Source: an uncultured Bacteroidales bacterium
GTDB lineage: Bacteria > Bacteroidota > Bacteroidia > Bacteroidales > Bacteroidaceae
NCBI GenBank assembly: GCA_902798425.1
Contig: CADBWR010000007.1
Coordinates: 1 to 64,000, forward strand
DNA: 64,000 nucleotides
Reading direction: 5' to 3'
How positions within the stretch are numbered: the stretch's first letter is position 1; every line of letters begins with the position of its first letter. The notes beneath the pieces are model-generated. The model worked only from the letters and a program-made list of their open reading frames with translations. It was not told the origin of the DNA and ran no database searches. Position numbers and translations under genes: made by a program. Of the stretch, positions 45,274 to 54,552 are shown piece after piece.

Positions 45274-45340
45274 CCTCTACGGCGTCACGTTGAATAACGT
45301 GAAACTCGTAATACAACTCCGTATACAGCTGATAACGATA

Positions 45341-45358
45341 AAATTCTCTAGAGAATTT
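45341..45358. repeat. 18-bp palindrome AAATTCTCTAGAGAATTT, copy 3
   Basis: Same palindrome as at 4723 and 4766, again followed by ATG-CGA-AATACAGCTGATA. Here no VapE gene follows, so it may be a remnant of such an element's leader. Confidence 0.75.
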
Positions 45359-45367
45359 ATGCGAAAT

Positions 45368-45415
45368 ACAGCTGATACAGATGCGGCTACAGCTGATACA
45401 GATGCGGCTACAGCT
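45368..45415 (+). repeat. Tandem 21-bp repeat next to the PUL
   Basis: Two identical 21-bp units beginning ACAGCTGATACAG, then a 6-bp partial unit, ending 1-2 bp before the stop codon of the SusE/F-like gene. Confidence 0.7.
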
Positions 45416-45416
45416 A

Positions 45417-46328
45417 TTACTTCACCACAACCTTGCGGATGGTACCATCAGGCTGGCGAATAATATTGAGGCCACGGCGCAGATGGGACTGTGGAGTGCC
45501 CTGCAGGTCGTAAATGGCAGTGGAAACCCTACCCTCCTCGCTCTGTAAGACAGAGGGATCTACGGCAGTAGACTCCTGAACGGTGCGAGAACCAGAGGAG
45601 AGCAACTCCGCATGTATGGTCTCAGTGAAGAGATTGACACGAATGCGATAGATGCCAGGGGTATTCACCTGCCACTTGGTATCGTCGCCACCAATGCGCA
45701 GCTGGGAGGCCTGCAAGATGTCCTCGTTGTTGACAAAGGGATGAAGCTCGCGAGGGCCCCACGTCATCTGACCCTCTAACTTGAAATGGCCAGGTTCTAC
45801 GACATTGTCGTAGATGCCCAACTCGCCCGTCCACTCAAAGACGTAAGGGTCTTCATGGTCGCGCAGGAAGGGCAGCATGTTGTCGCGCTTCCATTCTTCA
45901 CTGTCAGAACCGCCAGGGAAGGCGCTACCCGCAATGAGCAACTCGTTCCACGGCAGGAAGAGTTCGCCACGAACCGTCCTGGCAGCGGTATCGACGATGA
46001 AGCGGTAGGTATCCTCACTAAATGGCACTACCCAGCCGGCACTGTTCTTGTCGGTGGTAAGGGTGTAAGAGAGTCCATAGTTGATGAGGTAGCTGTCGAC
46101 CAGCTTAGGAGTCAGAAACTGGGTAACACCCTCCTGATATGTAGGGGTAGTCATCAGTTGCAGTTCACCCTCGGCAAGGGCGCCGGCAAAACGGAACTTG
46201 CCATCAGGACGCGACACCAATTGACAGGGACCATCAGGCAGTGCTGTACCTGTAGCCCACAGCTGAGTCTGGCACTGTGATGTGCTACACACAAGCGTTA
46301 ACAGAAATAATATTATACTTCTAATCAT
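45417..46328 (-). CDS. SusE/SusF-like surface glycan-binding protein with T9SS-like tail
   Basis: 303 residues from ATG 46328 (the longer frame lies within the upstream gene). Signal peptide MIRSIILFLLTLVCSTSQC; then two SusE/F-type beta-sandwich modules: QLWATGTALPDGPCQLV... and ELLIAGSAFPGGSDSEEWKRDNML...GGDDTKWQVNTPGIYRIRVNLFTETIHAELL. The last 45 residues (YDLQGTPQSHLRRGLNIIRQPDG) look like a type A sorting tail. It is the last gene of the GH31 operon, 1 bp after the GH31 stop. A paralogue of the protein at 53818. Confidence 0.75.
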   Translation of the reverse strand: MIRSIILFLLTLVCSTSQCQTQLWATGTALPDGPCQLVSRPDGKFRFAGALAEGELQLMTTPTYQEGVTQFLTPKLVDSYLINYGLSYTLTTDKNSAGWVVPFSEDTYRFIVDTAARTVRGELFLPWNELLIAGSAFPGGSDSEEWKRDNMLPFLRDHEDPYVFEWTGELGIYDNVVEPGHFKLEGQMTWGPRELHPFVNNEDILQASQLRIGGDDTKWQVNTPGIYRIRVNLFTETIHAELLSSGSRTVQESTAVDPSVLQSEEGRVSTAIYDLQGTPQSHLRRGLNIIRQPDGTIRKVVVK

Positions 46329-46329
46329 A

Positions 46330-48756
46330 TTATAAGACGACTTTGTGGTTAGTGACACGCCCATCGGACCATACACGACGGACAATGCAGGGAGTAGCGG
46401 GTTGGACGGTCTGCAGCGGACGACCTTGCAGGTCGTAGTAGTGCTCAGACTGCAACTTGCGACTGTCAACCTCATGGATGCCTGTCGCAGCACGCTGCAC
46501 CTTCACTGTGACGGCCTCGTCGCAAGAGGTGGCGGGGATGTTGACGGTGAGTTCTCGACGCTCAGCATCGTAGTTCCAGCTGTCGACTGCCACGTCGTTG
46601 ACAGACACAGACTGCGGCAGGTCTTCTGACAAGAAGCGCACCTGATAGGAGCGCTCAGAGAGCATGCCGTTGAAATGGCCCTGACGAGGGTCGATGGTCA
46701 ACAGCAGCTGATGGTCGTTGCGCTGCTGACGAATCAGCGTCGTCGTAAAACCGTCGGTGGTATAGTTCTGCGTGTCGCCCTCATCCTCGTAGAGCGAGGT
46801 CTCGCCATCGGCACCAGGCACCACGAGGAGGTGCAACTCGGTGGGGCGCGTCTTGAGATTGTCTACCAACGGATTGCAGGGAACGATGGCTCCGGCACGA
46901 TAGAAATAAGGTATCTCCTCCTGTCCATACCAGTCGCTGAGAGTCTGCGAACCCGGTACCAAGGTACCACGGCAGACGTCAAACCACTGGCCTTCGGGCA
47001 GCCACGTCTGGTGATATGCCATGCCCTCGTTCTCAGCGGCCGTCACCACGGGCGATACCAGGATGTCGTCGCCAAACATATACTCCTGTTCAGCACGATA
47101 GGACTCGTTAGCCTCGGGCCACTCGTAGTAGAGCGGACGACAGATGCTGATGCCCGTATCGTAAGCCTGACGGGCAGCGGTATAGATGTAGGGCATGAGC
47201 TGGTAGCGCAGGTTGACACACTTCAGCATGGAAGGGAAGTTCTCGTACTTCCAGATGCGACGCTCATTGCCTGCCTGACTGGCACCATGGGTGCGGAAGA
47301 TGGGCGAGAAGACGCCAAACTGCAGCCAGCGCAGCATCAACTCTGGGTTGGGGTCGCCCAGTTGCATATGACCGCCAAGGTCGTGGCCCCAATAGCCAAA
47401 GCAGACGTTAGAAGCCGTAGCGGTGAAGTAAGGCTGGAAGGCCAAAGAGCCATAAGTGCCATAGGTATCGCCCGAGAAGCCAATGGGATAACGATGGCTG
47501 CCCAGTCCACCCCAGCGGTGGAAGATGAGCGGACGACGTTCTGGGCGGTTCAAGCGCATGTCGTTATAGAACACGTGGTTGCACCAGAAGGTCTCTCCCA
47601 ACCCATTGATATAGTTGCTGGTGAGATTCTGCTGCCAGTCGAGCCACCAGAAGTCGACGCCCTGGCTCTCACGATCGCGGATGATGCGTTTGAACATGGA
47701 GCGATAGAAGGCGGGATCCTCTAACTTCCAGGGTACGCGGTCGGTAGAGGGCTCCATTCCCAGGTCGTCACGAATCTCGGCAAAGTGGTCTTCGTATTTA
47801 GCCACACCATCGGCAGGATGCAGGTTCAGACTGACCTTCAGACCCTGCTGGTGCATCCAGCGAATGAGTCCATCGGGGTTGGAGATGAGACTCTTGTTCC
47901 AAGTCCAACCTGTCCAGCCATCGAGGTGCCAGTCCATATCCATAATCATCACGTCGATGGGAATATCGTTCTGCTTGATTTCGTTGGTCAGATTCATGAA
48001 GTCGCTCTGTGAGTAGCGCTGATACTTGCTATACCAGTATCCCAGGGCATAGAGCGGCGGCATGGGCTGGCGTCCGGCAATCTGTATATAGTCGCCAATA
48101 GCCTTCTTATAGTCGTGAGCATAGCCCATGAAGTAGAGGTCGAGGGCATTACGGTCTATGGGCTGAGCTACCCAGTCGATGCCGTCGACTGGCGTGTCGA
48201 AGGCAAAAGTCGTGGAGCCGTCGCCACGCTTGGTGGTTGGCGACTCGTCAATGACGGCCCATCCGGCACGCGAAATGATGCCATCCTCCAAGTCACCACG
48301 TTGGTTGTCACCACTGGCTGTGTCGAGGGTACGCTTAGTACCCTTGAGGTTGAGGGCATCCTGCTTGCCAGGGTACCACGTTACATTGTGAGCACCAACC
48401 TTCATGGTGATGCAGAGGTTGTCGGGTTTCTGATATTGTGGCGAGATGATGCTATTCTTCTTGTAGCGCAGCGTCAACTTAGCTGTCTCAATATAGAGAT
48501 AGTTGTCTTCCTCACGAACGGTATATGCCGGTACAGGGAGGCGACGGTTCACGACAGCAAAGGTGGCACGGTCTTCAAACTTAGCTGACGAACTGTACTG
48601 AATGCGAATCATCTCAGGAGTGAGCACCGTAAAGCGTGCCCTACCCGACGTGACCACAGCAGCAGGATCTGCCACTGGGTTAGAAAAAGCTGTCTCTGCT
48701 GACAGCTGCACGAGGCAACACATCAGCAGAGACGTTAGAAGAATGATTTTTTTCAC
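46330..48756 (-). CDS. GH31 family glycoside hydrolase (alpha-glucosidase-type), secreted
   Basis: 808 residues: signal peptide ending QLSA, GH31 N-terminal beta-domain, then the (beta/alpha)8 barrel. The nucleophile region is DFWWLDWQQNL (D373), which is the WLDWQQ form rather than the usual WxDMNE, and the acid/base is in PIGFSGDTYGTY (D430). MDMDWHLDGWTGWTWNK and HRWGGLGSHRYP are subgroup landmarks. A C-terminal tail (YDLQGRPLQTV...GRVTNHKVVL) looks like a T9SS signal. It removes terminal alpha-linked glucose or a related sugar; the linkage is unknown. The start overlaps the upstream gene by 4 bp. Close paralogue of 54553. Confidence 0.88.
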   Translation of the reverse strand: MKKIILLTSLLMCCLVQLSAETAFSNPVADPAAVVTSGRARFTVLTPEMIRIQYSSSAKFEDRATFAVVNRRLPVPAYTVREEDNYLYIETAKLTLRYKKNSIISPQYQKPDNLCITMKVGAHNVTWYPGKQDALNLKGTKRTLDTASGDNQRGDLEDGIISRAGWAVIDESPTTKRGDGSTTFAFDTPVDGIDWVAQPIDRNALDLYFMGYAHDYKKAIGDYIQIAGRQPMPPLYALGYWYSKYQRYSQSDFMNLTNEIKQNDIPIDVMIMDMDWHLDGWTGWTWNKSLISNPDGLIRWMHQQGLKVSLNLHPADGVAKYEDHFAEIRDDLGMEPSTDRVPWKLEDPAFYRSMFKRIIRDRESQGVDFWWLDWQQNLTSNYINGLGETFWCNHVFYNDMRLNRPERRPLIFHRWGGLGSHRYPIGFSGDTYGTYGSLAFQPYFTATASNVCFGYWGHDLGGHMQLGDPNPELMLRWLQFGVFSPIFRTHGASQAGNERRIWKYENFPSMLKCVNLRYQLMPYIYTAARQAYDTGISICRPLYYEWPEANESYRAEQEYMFGDDILVSPVVTAAENEGMAYHQTWLPEGQWFDVCRGTLVPGSQTLSDWYGQEEIPYFYRAGAIVPCNPLVDNLKTRPTELHLLVVPGADGETSLYEDEGDTQNYTTDGFTTTLIRQQRNDHQLLLTIDPRQGHFNGMLSERSYQVRFLSEDLPQSVSVNDVAVDSWNYDAERRELTVNIPATSCDEAVTVKVQRAATGIHEVDSRKLQSEHYYDLQGRPLQTVQPATPCIVRRVWSDGRVTNHKVVL

Positions 48757-51629
48757 TTGATAACTACCTTTTTGCCATTGATGACATAGATTCCCTTATT
48801 CATAGCACCAGCAACCTTGCGGCCCTGCAGGTCGAAGAACTGACCGTTAGCAATTTGCTTTTGGCTCTTGACTTCGGCAATGCCAGAAGGATTCGGGTTA
48901 TAGAGTATGGGGTGACCGTCAGCAGCCTGGAACCAAACGCCAGGAGCAGCCTTAGAGAGTGCCTGGAAGACGATGCCGTTGGTGAAGTCTTCGATAGGAC
49001 TCTTAGGCAGTGCGGGCCAGTCAGTAACAGGGTCGAAGCAGTTGGTAATCTGGATATTGTTGCCACGAGCGAACGACTCACCATTGGTGACAGCACCCAT
49101 ATTGTAGCAGTTGGTAGTAACAGCATCGTCGCCAAACCAGCCAGACAGACCGCCAGCCTCCCTTCCAGAGGTGATGTCGCCAGCGTTGTAGCAGTTGGTG
49201 AGGGTCAGCTTCAGACCGCCAGAGAAGTTGCAGCCCACCATAGCACCAGCATTCTGAGCGACAGAGGTGACGTTACCCTCGTTGCCAAGCTGAGAGAGGA
49301 AAGCCTCGCCATTTCCACTGGCACGACCAATGAAAGCACCTACGAAGTTCTTACCACGGATGCTGCAGCTATTGTCGATGGTGATGCCAGAAATCTGAGC
49401 ACCAGCAGTGATGTCGCGGAAGAAACCAACGTTAGCCTCATCAGGCATATCGATGGTCAGATTCTTGATAATGTGGTTCTGACCTTCGAAGATACCAGCA
49501 TAAGGATGGTTGTTGTCACCAATACCAGGATAGTAGGAGACCTCAGCCATATCAATGTCAGCAGTGAGCTGAGCGTTGGCGCTCTGATTCAGTTTGGTAA
49601 CATAGTGAGCAAACCAGAAGAGATGCTTGTCGGTAGACAGCTGATAGAAGCCATCAACGGGAGTGAGGTAGTCGGGGTTGACAGCGTTACACTTCTTGCA
49701 GAGTCCCCAGTCGTTGAAGGTGTGAGGAGCAATATTGCCACCAGCAGTATTGCTATAAGTAACAGAGCTGCCAGCAATAGGTGTAATACCATCGCAGTCG
49801 AGGTTACCGTTGGCATAAACCACAGCAGTACCGAAGGGTACGGGGTGGTCCTCAGTACCGATAACCTGATACCATGCTACGTCGTCGCTCTGCTTGCCAT
49901 TGAGCAAGTAAGCCAGTGCACCACTTGTCAAATCTGCCTTAGTGAAGGCGATACCCTGGTCACCGTCCATTTGATAGAGGTTCTCGCCCTGAACAGAATT
50001 ATGTCTGTACAGGCCAGCGCCATCGTTGACGAGACCCGTGCTATAACAGTTCTTGATGGTTGACTTGTCGCTACCCATCCATGCGCAGATACCTGCGTTC
50101 TCGTTTGAACCAGTAATGGTACCCAAATTGTAGCAGTTCTCAATGTGAACCTCTTTCTCAGAACAGCCGATGATACCAGCTGCATTCTGTGCGGTACCGT
50201 TGATGTCGGCCTCGTTACCACAGTTGCGAACGATGACACCGTCGCCCCATACATGACCGAGGATACCAGCGGCGCATGCGTTACCCACCATCGTACAAGA
50301 AGCATCAATGATGACATTCTCGATGATGGCACCACCTACGGCCTGTCCGAAGAGTGCCTGGTTGTTAAGTCCAGCGTTGGTGGTCAGATTCAGAATACGA
50401 TGACCCTGACCATCAAAGTGACCTTTGAAGTCACGACCATCCTGTCCGATAGGAGTCCATGCAAGACCATCCATATCTATATTTGCAGTCAGCTTAGCAT
50501 TAGCATCGCCCTTTCCCTGATTGACCATATAGGCAAACCAGTTGAGTTGCTGACCATCAGCAATAGGATAGTTTCCTTCTGTATCAGCCTCGATGAAATC
50601 TTCCTGCCACTTGCCACAACCCGTGCAGAAGCCACCAGCGAAGACATGCTCATCAACAGTGCTACCCTCGTGATTAGAGAAAGCAACGTCAGTACCAGCC
50701 TTAGGAGTGATACCATCGCACTGCAGGGTACCATTGGCATATACCAAAGAATGTGTAGGATCGAAAGTAGGCTGAACATCCTTGATGTCACTCTCCAGAT
50801 TCTGACGCCATACGCCAGCATCCTTTTTGCCATTCAGCTGGAAAGCCAACTTACCAGAAGCGAGGTCGCCTTCTTCGATGATTGTTGCGCCTTGAGTATC
50901 ATAAAGATTGAAGATGCGTTCTTTAGTAAAGGCATCGGTATTGTTGCGATAGAGGTCCTTGCCTTCGTTCTGACCGCCAGAGAGCATGTGGCCAGTATTC
51001 CAGAAACCCTTGATCTCTACGTAGCTGTGACCACCGAACCAACCGGTAATGATGGCACTCTCGCCAGCAGCATTTACATCGCCCGTGTTGTAGCAGTTGA
51101 TAATGCGAGTAGCAGGACCGCCGCTCCAAACAACACCAATCAAGGCGCAGCAGTTGTTGCGACCTTCTACATAGCCCTCGTGACCTACATTCTCGAGTGT
51201 TACCCAGCCTGAGCCGTTGCTAACACCAATGATTCCACCGATGTGGTCATCGCCAATGAATGAGTTTCCATGACCTGCAATGAGGTTCTTGATGATGCAG
51301 CCACCATCGACAACACCGAAGAGGCCAATGTCTGAAGAGCCAATATACATTACGTTGTCAATCTTGTGGAACTGACCGTCGAAGGTGCCCTTGTAACGAG
51401 CCTGGTCGTTGCCGATAACAACATAGTTAGCGTTAGAGAAATCGATGTCGGCTGTGAGCACGGCATTAGCCTCAGTCTCACCACCGTTCACGATGTTAGC
51501 AAATTCTACCAATTGAGCTGCTGTACCAATCTCGTACACCTCATTGGCATTCTTCTCCAATGCAAAGACATTGGTACATGTCAGGCAACATAGCGCCCAC
51601 ATGCAGAGGTAAGTAAATCGTTGATTCAT
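48753..51629 (-). CDS. Large three-module GLUG-like surface protein with T9SS tail
   Basis: 958 residues: signal peptide, then three long modules of parallel-beta/GLUG-like repeats, each opening with a pattern such as AQLVEFANIVNGGETEANAVLTADIDF, QQLNWFAYMVNQGKGDANAKLTANIDM or KHLFWFAHYVTKLNQSANAQLTADIDM. These are followed by many short strand-turn repeats (IKNCYSTGLVNDG, LTNCYNAGDITSG). The C-terminal 45 residues (FFDLQGRKVAGAMNKGIYVINGKKVVIK) resemble a T9SS signal. Likely surface-exposed, possibly substrate-binding. It is cotranscribed with three GH31 genes; overlaps the next gene by 4 bp. Confidence 0.75.
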   Translation of the reverse strand: MNQRFTYLCMWALCCLTCTNVFALEKNANEVYEIGTAAQLVEFANIVNGGETEANAVLTADIDFSNANYVVIGNDQARYKGTFDGQFHKIDNVMYIGSSDIGLFGVVDGGCIIKNLIAGHGNSFIGDDHIGGIIGVSNGSGWVTLENVGHEGYVEGRNNCCALIGVVWSGGPATRIINCYNTGDVNAAGESAIITGWFGGHSYVEIKGFWNTGHMLSGGQNEGKDLYRNNTDAFTKERIFNLYDTQGATIIEEGDLASGKLAFQLNGKKDAGVWRQNLESDIKDVQPTFDPTHSLVYANGTLQCDGITPKAGTDVAFSNHEGSTVDEHVFAGGFCTGCGKWQEDFIEADTEGNYPIADGQQLNWFAYMVNQGKGDANAKLTANIDMDGLAWTPIGQDGRDFKGHFDGQGHRILNLTTNAGLNNQALFGQAVGGAIIENVIIDASCTMVGNACAAGILGHVWGDGVIVRNCGNEADINGTAQNAAGIIGCSEKEVHIENCYNLGTITGSNENAGICAWMGSDKSTIKNCYSTGLVNDGAGLYRHNSVQGENLYQMDGDQGIAFTKADLTSGALAYLLNGKQSDDVAWYQVIGTEDHPVPFGTAVVYANGNLDCDGITPIAGSSVTYSNTAGGNIAPHTFNDWGLCKKCNAVNPDYLTPVDGFYQLSTDKHLFWFAHYVTKLNQSANAQLTADIDMAEVSYYPGIGDNNHPYAGIFEGQNHIIKNLTIDMPDEANVGFFRDITAGAQISGITIDNSCSIRGKNFVGAFIGRASGNGEAFLSQLGNEGNVTSVAQNAGAMVGCNFSGGLKLTLTNCYNAGDITSGREAGGLSGWFGDDAVTTNCYNMGAVTNGESFARGNNIQITNCFDPVTDWPALPKSPIEDFTNGIVFQALSKAAPGVWFQAADGHPILYNPNPSGIAEVKSQKQIANGQFFDLQGRKVAGAMNKGIYVINGKKVVIK

Positions 51630-51656
51630 AATTACTTTTGTTTAATAGGTTAATAA

Positions 51657-53774
51657 TTATTTTAACTTAAAAGAAAATTCGTTTCCTTGTTGCCAAGCGG
51701 AATACTGCACACGCCCACCAGCGACAAAGCCGATGCGTACCATGCGCGAAACGGCAGGCATCTTACCTGCAACCTGATACAGCTGGACGGTGAGTAGTTT
51801 CTTGCGCAGCGTAGCCTCGATGGAGGTCTGACGATAGCAGCCTTCACGATAGCCAAAGCCGTCGCCCTCGTCTTCGTAGAGCTGACCAACAGCCTTGCCT
51901 TCGGCATTGACACAGACGAGCAGTGTCAGTGAGTCAGTAGACAACTCGGCAGTGCTCTGAGCAAGATTAGCCAAAGGAATGACAGAACCAGGACGCTGGC
52001 GCAGTTCACACTGGTAGCCATCTTCCTGACTCTCAAGGGGTAGGCGGGGCCAATTGCCTTTAGGCACAGCCGTTTGCTCAGCCCACTGGGGACGCACTAA
52101 GAGGTCGCCACCCAAGAGGAAGGCACGGTCTTCGCTACGCAGCGAGAGGTCTTTATCATCGGCCATGAAGAGCGGACGCATGACGGGCATACCCGTCTCG
52201 CTGGCTTCACGGAACAGCGTATAGATATAGGGCATGAGACGATAGCGGCGATTGATGGCCGTACGACAGACATCGAGCACCTCGGGAGTGAAAGCCCACG
52301 GCTCTTGAGCGATGGTACCCTTGGTATTGTGGTTGCGAACAAAGGGGAAGTAGACACCTAAGGCTGTCCACTGAGCCACCAGTTCGCCATTGGAATTCTC
52401 GCAGAATCCACCGATGTCAGGACCATTGAAAGGCTGTCCGCTCAGTCCGAGTGTCAGCGTCATAGGAACGCTCAATTTCATGTGGTCAGGATGCGACAGA
52501 TTATCGCCTGTCCACGTGGCAGCATAGCGCTGACCTCCCAAGAAGTTAGAGCGAGAAAGGATGAAGGGGCGCTTCAGCGGATTAGCCAACAGCAATCCCT
52601 GACGACTGGCGCGTACCATATTCATGCCATAGACATTATGGAAGCGCAGATGAGGACCAGCTGTCACACCCTCGCCACCCTCGTGGCGATTATCACGAGG
52701 CATCGTCTGTTCGGGCTGTCCGAAGATGGCAGGCTCGTTCATGTCGTTCCATACGCCATCGATACCTGTCGCCATGAAGTCCTTATAGAGAGTAGCCCAC
52801 CAGCTGCGCACCTCAGGACGCGTGAAGTCAGGAAAATGGCAGGCACCAGGCCAAACATTGCCCTCGAAAAGCTTGCCATCGGCAGTCTTTACAAAGTAGT
52901 TGCCTGCCCTACCCTGGTCGTCGACGAAGTAACCCTTCTCTGCCTTCACACCAGGGTCAATCATATAGACTGTCTTGAAATGCTGCTGATGCAGATAGTC
53001 ATTCAACCTATGGGGATTGGCAAAACCATTGGGGTCAAACGTAAAGATGCGGTAGCCATCCATATAGTCGATATCCATCCAGATAACATCGGACGGAATG
53101 TGGTGCTGACGAAGTTGGTCGGCAATCTCCATGACACGTCCATCAGGATAATAGGTGTGGCGACACTGGTGATAGCCCAACGACCACAGTGGAGGCAGTT
53201 CCATGTGACCAGTGAGATCGGCAAGTGCCTGCATGAGTTGGCGCACATTCTGACGCTCAATAACGATGACGCGGAATGCGGGACCCTCGCTCTCGAATAC
53301 CACATCGTCAGCCGTACTGATGGTCTGATGCCAAGTATTGTCAGCAATAATGCCAAAGGCTGTACCATCGCTGCGTAAGCCCATCACCCAGGGGTGACTC
53401 TGATAGAGGTGAGAGCCTCCGTCAACACCATAGGCAGGATTGTCAATGTTCCAAAGAGAAATCTTACGGCCATTACGCTTCAGCGGACCTGTCACTTCGC
53501 CAGTGCCATAGAGGTCTACGCCTGTGCCCGTATGTATGGTTGCTATCTGTTTGCCATTGTTCTGAGAGAAAACCACTTTCAGACGCCAGTCTGCAGGCAG
53601 TGGTGACAAGGCTAATGGTTCGCGAACGAAGATGGGTGATGGTTGATGCTGCTTAGCTTCATAGCCAGCAGGATAGTAGACAGCAATGCTGTCGTCAGAA
53701 ATAAAAGAGGTCTGAGCCATCGCAATCGCTGCGATGGCCAGACTTTGAAGGATGATAATCAATCTCTTCACCAT
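51657..53774 (-). CDS. GH31 family alpha-glucosidase
   Basis: 705 residues with signal peptide (ending IAMA). Classical GH31 motifs: IWMDIDYMDGYRIFTFD, DGVWNDMNEPAIF with nucleophile D344, and TWTGDN with acid/base D424; GPDIGGF and YRLMPYIYTLF follow. Unlike the two flanking GH31 paralogues it carries the standard WNDMNE motif, so it belongs to a different GH31 branch, more typical of maltose-type or related alpha-glucosidases. Probably periplasmic; no T9SS tail seen. It is separated by 27 bp from the surface-protein gene. Confidence 0.9.
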   Translation of the reverse strand: MVKRLIIILQSLAIAAIAMAQTSFISDDSIAVYYPAGYEAKQHQPSPIFVREPLALSPLPADWRLKVVFSQNNGKQIATIHTGTGVDLYGTGEVTGPLKRNGRKISLWNIDNPAYGVDGGSHLYQSHPWVMGLRSDGTAFGIIADNTWHQTISTADDVVFESEGPAFRVIVIERQNVRQLMQALADLTGHMELPPLWSLGYHQCRHTYYPDGRVMEIADQLRQHHIPSDVIWMDIDYMDGYRIFTFDPNGFANPHRLNDYLHQQHFKTVYMIDPGVKAEKGYFVDDQGRAGNYFVKTADGKLFEGNVWPGACHFPDFTRPEVRSWWATLYKDFMATGIDGVWNDMNEPAIFGQPEQTMPRDNRHEGGEGVTAGPHLRFHNVYGMNMVRASRQGLLLANPLKRPFILSRSNFLGGQRYAATWTGDNLSHPDHMKLSVPMTLTLGLSGQPFNGPDIGGFCENSNGELVAQWTALGVYFPFVRNHNTKGTIAQEPWAFTPEVLDVCRTAINRRYRLMPYIYTLFREASETGMPVMRPLFMADDKDLSLRSEDRAFLLGGDLLVRPQWAEQTAVPKGNWPRLPLESQEDGYQCELRQRPGSVIPLANLAQSTAELSTDSLTLLVCVNAEGKAVGQLYEDEGDGFGYREGCYRQTSIEATLRKKLLTVQLYQVAGKMPAVSRMVRIGFVAGGRVQYSAWQQGNEFSFKLK

Positions 53775-53817
53775 AAAAACTAACTTATTACTAAACTAAC
53801 TAACTACTAAACTCACG

Positions 53818-54537
53818 TTATTTTACCAACTCGGCGTGCACCGTCTCGTTGAACAAGTCAACGGTGATGCGGTAACGACCATCGCGGCTAATCTCCCACT
53901 TGGTGTCGTTGCCACCAGTGCGGAAAGTATTGTCCTTCAGGATGTCGGTACCCTGATGATAGGGATGAATAGCTTTGGGATACCAGCGGTCTTGACCTTG
54001 GAACTTGAAACTAGTAGGCTCTTCAACCTCAGGATGGCGCTTCAGCTCACCCTCCCACGTCCAAACGTAGGGGTTGTCAATGCTCTGCTGCATGAGTAGC
54101 ATTTTGCCCTCACTCTTCCACCCTACCTCAGTAGCGCCACCGGCAATAAACAACTCGCCCCATGGCAGGACAATCTCGCCACGCAACTGTTTGTGCTGAG
54201 TATTGAGGTGGAAACGATACTGGCTATCAGAAACCAGCACCTGCCAGGCAGCACTCTTGGCATCCTTGGACTCAACATAGGCCAGTCCGTTGTTGACGAT
54301 ATTGGCATCGGGAACAGTGGCCACGAGATAGGTTGTCTGCTTGCCAGCCTTGCGGGTTGACATAATGCGCAACTCACCAGCATTCAGGCGTCCGGCATAT
54401 TTATAGTCACCATCAGCAAGCTGTGTCAGTTTCTGGGTGCCACCAGGAACAGCTGTTCCGGAAATCCAGAGATCTTGCGCAATAGCGTTGCTGACGAATA
54501 ATGAGAATATAATCAATGATAAATAACGACGTATCAT
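53818..54537 (-). CDS. SusE/SusF-like glycan-binding protein
   Basis: 239 residues: signal peptide (MIRRYLSLIIFSLFVSNAIAQ), a first beta-sandwich (DLWISGTAVPGGTQKL...) and a second with ELFIAGGATEVGWKSEGKML...RTGGNDTKWEISRDGRYRITVDLFNETVHAELVK. It lacks an obvious lipoprotein Cys and T9SS tail. Paralogue of the protein at 45417, which has the same two modules. Located between two GH31 genes; it probably binds oligosaccharide in the envelope. Confidence 0.75.
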   Translation of the reverse strand: MIRRYLSLIIFSLFVSNAIAQDLWISGTAVPGGTQKLTQLADGDYKYAGRLNAGELRIMSTRKAGKQTTYLVATVPDANIVNNGLAYVESKDAKSAAWQVLVSDSQYRFHLNTQHKQLRGEIVLPWGELFIAGGATEVGWKSEGKMLLMQQSIDNPYVWTWEGELKRHPEVEEPTSFKFQGQDRWYPKAIHPYHQGTDILKDNTFRTGGNDTKWEISRDGRYRITVDLFNETVHAELVK

Positions 54538-54552
54538 AATGGGCTTCCTTTC

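Noticed and set aside
45368-45415. Possible CRISPR array
   Set aside because: The 21-bp units are directly adjacent with no spacers and there are no cas genes.
46675-51212. Long plus-strand reading frames opposite the GH31 and surface-protein genes (46675-47724, 48855-50063, 50145-51212)
   Set aside because: They are antisense to recognisable genes and result from the codon bias of the opposite strand.
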